Assembly: GCA_949358305.1 (NCBI GenBank)
Contig: OX442315.1
Location: 14,472,427 to 14,536,426 of the forward strand
DNA from: Strigamia acuminata
Lineage: Eukaryota; Arthropoda; Chilopoda; Geophilomorpha; Linotaeniidae
Direction: 5' to 3'
DNA: 64,000 nucleotides
In this document: positions 58,221 to 64,000 of the stretch, one piece after another
How the letters are laid out: each line of letters starts with the position of its first letter
How positions within the stretch are numbered: position 1 is the stretch's first letter
Notes under the pieces: generated by a model
Told to the model about the DNA's origin: nothing
Databases searched by the model: none
What the model saw: the letters and a program-made list of their open reading frames with translations, nothing else
Position numbers and translations under genes: made by a program

Positions 58221-58534
58221 GCAGGGAAGTGCTACATTTTAGCAATTTCATTTTAGCGATTTCATTTTAGGGACACACCATTTTAGCGAACATGTCATTT
58301 TAGCAACACAAAACGGCACTAATACTTAGGTTTAATTCCTAAAAAAGGCTAACAAAGGGGGCTGCGCTCCCCCTTGACCCCCCGCGAACCTAACCTTGCT
58401 GGTTTTTTGATGCAAACCACTTTTTTGAGCCGGCTTGTCGCGGTAAATCGTGGCGCTAAAACGTGATCGCTAAAATGGGACTTTTTTGGTAAAAATCGCT
58501 AAAATGAGCGTCGCTAAAATGACTATAACCGGTA
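58221..58534. mobile_element. TTTAGCGA-motif MITE, uninterrupted copy
   Basis: CATTTTAGC motifs at the left are mirrored by GCTAAAATG motifs at the right around a GC-rich centre (GGGGGCTGCGCTCCCCCTTG). It shows the state of 3045-3955 before the nested insertion. Confidence 0.6.
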
Positions 58535-58912
58535 TAGCGGATAGCGTATCTCAATTCTGCGCCAAAAGTATATGTTTGGTGTAGAATAGCGACCAACTCT
58601 CTAACGTTTGTCTCTATTTTGATCGCTATTGTGATATTTCACATAGGAGTGATTTGGTGATTTGGTGATTTGGTGATCCTGGCACTTCATGGCTGCAGTT
58701 CCACTGAGTGAAGGGGAAATAAGGTCTCTGATGCTCTATCGCCAACTTAAAAGTATATCGTGGATGGTAAGTTGAAATTTTTATTGTTCTTCCCTTGTTT
58801 GATGGAATACAATCAAAATTTAAAAAGAAAATATTAATTTTTAATTTCCTGTGTATTTCAGAGAAATTTACTAGAGTTACAATTGAGAAAATTCAGTACA
58901 CCGAAAAGTCCA

Positions 58913-61900
58913 TCATGGTAGCCTGATTCGCAGTATAATTGTTAACAGAATTATCCATCCAAAAATCCATGTTGTAATGGATAAGAAACCCAGCCACACA
59001 GGTAGCCACGAAATACCTCTTCCACGTAGCATTATCCATCTCAAGGATTCAATAGCAAGTGAATGGGGCAGACCTTGACTCAATTTCTGATTAAAATTGG
59101 ACATGGCGAGTGATGGCCATAAGCAACCTGCAAAAGCAATCCGCAGAAAGTACAAATTGTCTGAAATGTTTATTGTATCGCGTGTTTTATAATTATGCTA
59201 ACCACTCATAATAACAGGAGGAAGAAAGACTGACATTCCCAACATATAAGTTGAAAACGGATCATTGCAAATGGTGGCCACGCAGAGACCTGCCAACAGG
59301 AAAACAATATTAAATTGTATTTGTTTGTTTTTATTTAGATATTTTACCCATAACAAGTCCACAGATTGCATGCAGAAAAACATGAATTATAATCAGTAAT
59401 AAGCTGCCGTTGTTTGCGATTTTGAATACTTCAATTGCAAAGATTAACACGACACCAGATGGGATGATCATAACGCCCACGTGTGTGAGAAGATAACCAC
59501 ACATTATCTCGAATAATGTTACACCTGTAATATATTTTGCATAATAGTGCTACAGGCTCGTTGCGCTTGCTTATTAAACCAGTGGCGGCGGCATTTGCTA
59601 GCGCTGGTGTAAACTGATCGGCACGAATTTTGCAGCTGCTGGCGCTATTGTTGTGCTGATTTTGCTTTTGCATTAATTTTGAAACAGCTTTTAATATATA
59701 ACTACACCAGTAAACTGGCTCGACCAATGGGACTATAGAGTCTAATGTGCCTTTTTGACTGCAACTTGAGTATACAGTTTGAACTCGATTTGCTCAGTGC
59801 GGCCCGGACAAAAATGTAGTCTTGCTGGAATAGCGGCAGCGCAAGCGCTCAACAAAGTGCAAAATTGCGCTGTTTTGTATTTCAAAAAGCGGCGCTGCTA
59901 AAAGCTTTTTTTTGTGATGGTAGTGCCGCTGGAAAAGCGCTGCTATTTATAATGTCAGCGCAGACAACCCTGCTAATTAGTGCTAATTTAGGAATTTATG
60001 CCTGCACAAATTTGATTATTTATGGAAACCAAATATTGTACCTGATATAGAACTTCTTTCAATAAATCCCTCTTTTCTTTCAACGATGAAGGTAATTATA
60101 GTCAAACAAATTGCAGTAACGTAGACGAAGACCAAAATACATCCGGACAATAGAAAGTTCTTATACTTGTCTTTATTGGTGGGTGTGCCATAAATTGGAT
60201 CGCCAACGACGATACTATCTACGGACCACACGGTATGTTGTGCTAAATACTCACCTGAGCTGCATTGTTTTTCTGTCAGCAGGTGGTAAATCGAATAAAT
60301 TGACGAGAAATGTAATTCTTCTCTGTATGTCACATTTAGTCATGTGGTGCAAACGACCATAATAACTCAACACTTCTCCGATGTTCAAATCTTTTATCAA
60401 AACTAAATCCTGTGAACATATCAAAATCCCTAATTTTTATTTTAGAATGACAATTTAGAGATATAGTGGAATTTACCTGTGGCATGTAACCTACTCTTGA
60501 TCCAGGCACTTTACATCGTACCGAACCGGTTTCATGACCATAAACTTCAATTGTTCCTTTGCTTGGACGTAATGCTCCGGCAATACATCTGACGAGACTT
60601 GTTTTGCCACTTCCACTGGATCCAAGAAGCCCATAACTAGTACATATACAGTACATATACAATTACACAGTAGGGTCATTCATACATGTACTGATGGTTG
60701 TAATTTGTAAACTTCAGTATGCAAATGAATTTGTATACCGTATATCTTCCAATTGTTCACGGGTCTCTAATTGCGCGACTTCAGTAATATGCGGGGGAAA
60801 GGTTTTTTTTTGCAAATAACGTGCGCAACTCGAATAGTGCGTGGGTGCACAACGTTTCCAGTATCTATGGTACGTATGGTACGCATATAAGTAACAAGTG
60901 CAAAGAAGTTTGATGTGATTCCTTCGGCAATCAGAGATTGGAAGCGGGATGCAGCAAAAATAGAAGAAAGGAGTATAACGGGTGAGGGAAAACGAAAACG
61001 ATTGGACAATGGTGGAGCAAAATCTACCGGTGTAAACCTGGTGGACTGGATTGGTGAAAAACGAAGAAGACAGTTTGGAATAACCCGCTGGTCTCTAATG
61101 GCGCGTGGGTCTCCATTTGTGCGCGGGGCAATTTTTTTTTTTATATACCGCTCGGGGGCGTTATTAGAGGATATACGGTATATTGTTTACAATACTGCAG
61201 TACTGAATGCTGCTTTAGTTAGATTAATTTGAATCAGTTTTCTATATTTTCTATACTATATGAAAAAGGTAGCTTACATTATGCCGGCCTCAATGATTAA
61301 ATTAAGGTTTTTTAAGACTTCAACTCTAGATGTAGCAAATCCATAGTTTAAACTCAATTCATTTATGGCAATAGCTGGTCCATCATAATCATCCATAAAA
61401 TCAGCTGTTATTAAAGATGGGAATGAATAAAAATGAATGTGCCAAACACGAAGACAAAAATGCTAGCTTAGGACTGACAGTAGTTTAAACTGTAAGCAAT
61501 AAAAATCACAAGTTTTATTTTTATACCAATATCACTGAGAAGAGATAGATTTGCTTATCTACAAATGACTGCTTAGGCAAGGACGACAACTGTTGTTCTT
61601 AGTATAGGTATACGCTTATCTCTGGTGCCCGGTGCTGTACTAGAGAGAGATTTTAGTAATACTGGTAATATTTATGCTGGGTTCCTGCTTGACTGAAACA
61701 GAGCAGAAAGTGCTGTTTTCTGACCAATTTTTAATCTGCTCTGACGTCACAGCTTTTTATTCTGACAGAAAATAACAGGCAGAAAAAATAGTATCTATTT
61801 CTATTTTTTGATTCTACAGTAAATATCACTGGCCAATTAGATTAATTTCTGCCAATGATATCATTTTGACCTCTGATGGGTCTTATTTTTTATGAAAAAT

Positions 61901-62186
61901 GTCCTCCACCTTTGCCTTTGGTGGTCATTTTGTTTATTCTGAATGATATAAATACACGGAAGTGTGCATTTACAGATTGCCTTGCTTTTATGTGAAAAGT
62001 ATATTTCGGATTTTCTGAAAATATAATACAGATGAGATGACATTCATGTTTAACGTATTTCCATCGTTCTTTGGATGAATTTTTGTGTTGGAGATATGAA
62101 AAAATTTACAATCGTGACATAATTTTGTCCCCATTGCAAAATTAAGTAATCATATATGAATAAATAAAGCACTTGTACTTACTCAT
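58913..62186 (-). pseudogene. ABC-6: half transporter lacking e4 to e10
   Basis: Present: candidate e0 62183-62186 (ATG plus one base before GTAAGT), e1 61278-61404, e2 60477-60636, e3 60255-60409, e11 60042-60207, e12 59348-59524, e13 59203-59289, e14 58913-59127. Exon lengths are normal. Between the e3 donor and e11 there are only 47 bp, so e4-e10 (LSGGQ, Walker B, H-loop, linker, first membrane helix and outer loop) are deleted. e3 ends in phase 2 while e11 starts in phase 0, and the e11 acceptor AG is gone. Walker A is GSSGSGKT. It cannot hydrolyse ATP as a normal half transporter. It is more diverged in sequence than ABC-3 to -5. A rearranged assembly is an alternative. Confidence 0.8.
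60735..61180. repeat. Degraded inverted-repeat element in ABC-6 intron e1/e2
   Basis: ATACCGTATATCTTCCAATT at the left pairs loosely with TTAGAGGATATACGGTAT at the right; GGTCTCTAATTGCGCG and TTGCAAATAACG inside recall the 4496-4623 palindrome. The frames 60767-61009 and 60915-61232 show no family match, though 60915-61232 could be a transposon remnant. Confidence 0.4.
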
Positions 62187-62370
62187 CAACTCGGAGTAGT
62201 CAAACTTTAATTATCTTAAAGGAACAGCACGTGAAGTAAAGGTTGAATTTTATTTAGCAAAGCGAGTTATTTGTTACTTAATCGATATCATAGATGCTTA
62301 TTTTTTTAAGGTTCAGTTTGATAAAAAATGAGCGAAGTCCAAGGACTGTAGCAAAATTGGCAGCCTAAAG
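61184..62370. repeat. Segmental duplication, right copy
   Basis: Partner of 56301-57010. It carries e1 and the split start codon of ABC-6. About 570 bp (61560-62130) is private to this copy, and its right part is interrupted by the 62368-63442 MITE. Confidence 0.75.
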
Positions 62371-63442
62371 CCTGGTTCACACTTGCGGATATTCTGCGCG
62401 GATTTGAGCGTGCGGACTGCGTATCCGCAAAGTAGATCTGAGCCGATTCACACTACTACGGCAAATCGCTTGCAGTTTTTAGTGTAAACAATCCCACAAT
62501 TCTCTAATAAAAAATGGCGTCAAATTTGGAATTGTTGCGCCTCGGCTTTGCAACTGCTCGCGGTTTTTAGTGTATTTTTTCAAAAAGAAAGGGGAAACTT
62601 CGAACTTCCTCGATGAAATCAACAGTGTTGAATCGAGGCGCCATGTTTGAGAAGTGACGTCATCGGGTGCCTTGTGATTGGCTGCGGAAAAAAATCGCGC
62701 GGAAAACTAGAAATCAATCCTAGTTGAAAAATCCGCCGCGAATCCGCACTTGCAGCAGGATATGACGTCATAGACGTCATTTTTAAGCGCGTATCCGCGG
62801 CGTATCCGCGGCGTATCCGCGGCGTATCCGCGGCGTATCCGCGGCGTATCCGCGGCGTATCCGCGGCGTATCCGCGGCGTATCCGCGGCGTATCCGCGGC
62901 GTATCCGCGGCGTATCCGCGGCGTATCCGCGGCGTATCCGCGGCGTATCCGCGGCGTATCCGCGGCGTATCCGCGGCGTATCCGCGGCGTATCCGCGGCG
63001 TATCCGCGGCGTATCCGCGGCGTATCCGCGGCGTATCCGCGGCGTATCCGCGGCGTATCCGCGGCGTATCCGCGGCGTATCCGCGGCGTATCCGCGGCGT
63101 ATCCGCGGCGTATCCGCGGCGTATCCGCGGCGTATCCGCGGCGTATCCGCGGCGTATCCGCGGCGTATCCGCGGCGTATCCGCGGCGTATCCGCGGCGTA
63201 TCCGCGGCGTATCCGCGGCGTATCCGCGGCGTATCCGCGGCGTATCCGCGGCGTATCCGCGGCGTATCCGCGGCGTATCCGCGGCGTATCCGCGGCGTAT
63301 CCGCGGCGTATCCGCGGCGTATCCGCGGCGTATCCGCGGCGTATCCGCGGCGTATCCGCGGCGTATCCGCGGCGTATCCGCGGCGTATCCGCGGCGTATC
63401 CGCGGCGTATCCGCGGCGTATCCGCAAGTGTGAACCAGGCTT
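62368..63442. mobile_element. MITE enclosing an 11-bp minisatellite
   Basis: Inverted ends AAGCCTGGTTCACACTTGCG / CGCAAGTGTGAACCAGGCTT with TA on both sides (62366-62367, 63443-63444). The duplicated block at about 56998-57017 lacks it, giving an empty site. Left of the minisatellite is about 420 bp of unique MITE interior. Confidence 0.82.
62790..63425. repeat. Minisatellite, 57 full units of 11 bp
   Basis: The unit CGTATCCGCGG repeats with no difference that I can see, and the last, partial unit runs into the MITE right end (TATCCGCAAGTG). The open frame 62783-63490 (RIRRGYAADTP repeats) arises only because 11 bp repeats in three frames without a stop; it is not a gene. Confidence 0.93.
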
Positions 63443-63444
63443 TA

Positions 63445-64000
63445 GTGTGAATTTAGTAAAAGAAAAACTGAAGGCTGAAGCGCGACACAATGCTCAAGCA
63501 ACACAGCGTGTGCGCATCCAAGCAGTTACATGAATGGGCGCATGGGCGAAGCATCTTAAGGACGACATAAATTATATTTAATTTTAATTGCTTTTTTAAT
63601 TTTGTATTTTTGTAAGTGTTACAATACGACCTCTACCTCGACCCCTTCACTTACCCCTGCCTCTTCCTCAACCAGGTGGCCGACCATGCGGACGGCAACA
63701 TGTTGGGGCTGGCAAGGGGGGGAGTGAAGGGGGTGAAGGTGGCGAACGGAGTGAAAGGGGCGAAGGTGGGGGACTTGCAATGGCATAATTATTGGTGTCA
63801 TCACTATTAATAGGAAGCTGTATATAACATCTGCTAACATCCTTGCCAGGTGAGAATAACATTTAAGAAACCAAAACTCTATTTGTACCGATTATAATCC
63901 ACTAATTCTCATTGGTCAGCGGGCATATTACCGTCAGCTTACTCAAGCGTCAGACAAACTCCGATATTTGTTTGCTGAGGCTAAACAACTTGTTCATTTT
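63445..64000. other. Right edge, no gene recognised
   Basis: 63445-63480 continues the duplicated flank. 63690-63790 is a purine-rich GGGGGTGAAGG-type low-complexity stretch, opening short frames on both strands (63616-63810, 63619-63840) without any recognisable domain. The rest is unassigned. Confidence 0.5.

Larger units (their letters stand above)
57573..58912. other. Gene-free interval downstream of ABC-6
   Basis: 57573-58020 is AT-rich unassigned DNA with a low-complexity AACAGC/AACCA stretch. Two MITEs follow (58032-58219, 58221-58534). 58535-58912 holds a short GGTGATTT tandem (about 58651-58675) and the 3' flank of ABC-6. No coding signal. Confidence 0.55.

Noticed and set aside
62790-63425. 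CRISPR-like array
   Set aside because: Units are directly adjacent with no spacers, and the host is a eukaryote.
62783-63490. 235-residue open frame of RIRRGYAADTP repeats
   Set aside because: Product of an 11-bp minisatellite that has no stop in this frame; no start context, no domain, and it lies inside a MITE.
63616-63862. Proline-rich or glycine-rich short proteins at the right edge
   Set aside because: Low-complexity purine/pyrimidine tract open on both strands.

Overview
Animal nuclear DNA, AT-rich and almost certainly from an invertebrate. The genes have many short exons with GT/AG introns, and the space between them is packed with retrotransposons, MITE-like palindromes and solo LTRs. 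I cannot name the species. The only cellular gene family I recognise is an ABC half-transporter with the ATP-binding domain first and the membrane domain second, matching the ABCH/ABCG20-23-like group best known from arthropods.

Layout: six gene copies or fragments lie head to tail on the minus strand. ABC-1 occupies 1-8778 and runs off the left edge. ABC-2 is at 11580-17828, ABC-3 at 19986-28196, ABC-4 at 35905-43399 and ABC-5 at 46658-54403. ABC-6 (58913-62186) has lost its middle. An orphan 5' end lies at 56405-56820. All share one exon plan, called e1-e14 here, plus a candidate start exon e0. Exon e1 is the region before Walker A, e2 Walker A to Q-loop, e3 the helical region, e4 signature and Walker B, e5 the H-loop, e6-e7 the linker, and e8-e14 the membrane half. 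Exon lengths are almost identical between copies (for example 160, 155, 108, 94 and 120 nt for e2-e6) and phases match, so ABC-2 to ABC-5 read open from e1 to stop. The products are probably plasma-membrane half transporters that work as dimers; substrates are unknown. ABC-3, -4 and -5 share introns and repeats and are recent tandem duplicates.

Two related Ty3/Gypsy elements are present. Gypsy-1 (5678-8031, plus) is truncated and frameshifted inside ABC-1. Gypsy-2 (28609-33626, minus) is complete, with identical LTRs and a 5-bp target duplication, but has changed protease, RNase H and zinc-knuckle residues and an in-frame stop. It sits between ABC-3 and a candidate ABC-3 start exon at 35055-35085.

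The rest is mostly non-autonomous DNA transposons. Several can be dated against the gene duplications because a duplicated copy lacks the insert: the 811-bp foldback at 19079-19889, the AGGTGGAAACAC family, and the MITE at 62368-63442 that contains a 57-unit 11-bp minisatellite. No rRNA, intact tRNA, CRISPR array or prokaryotic-style gene was seen.
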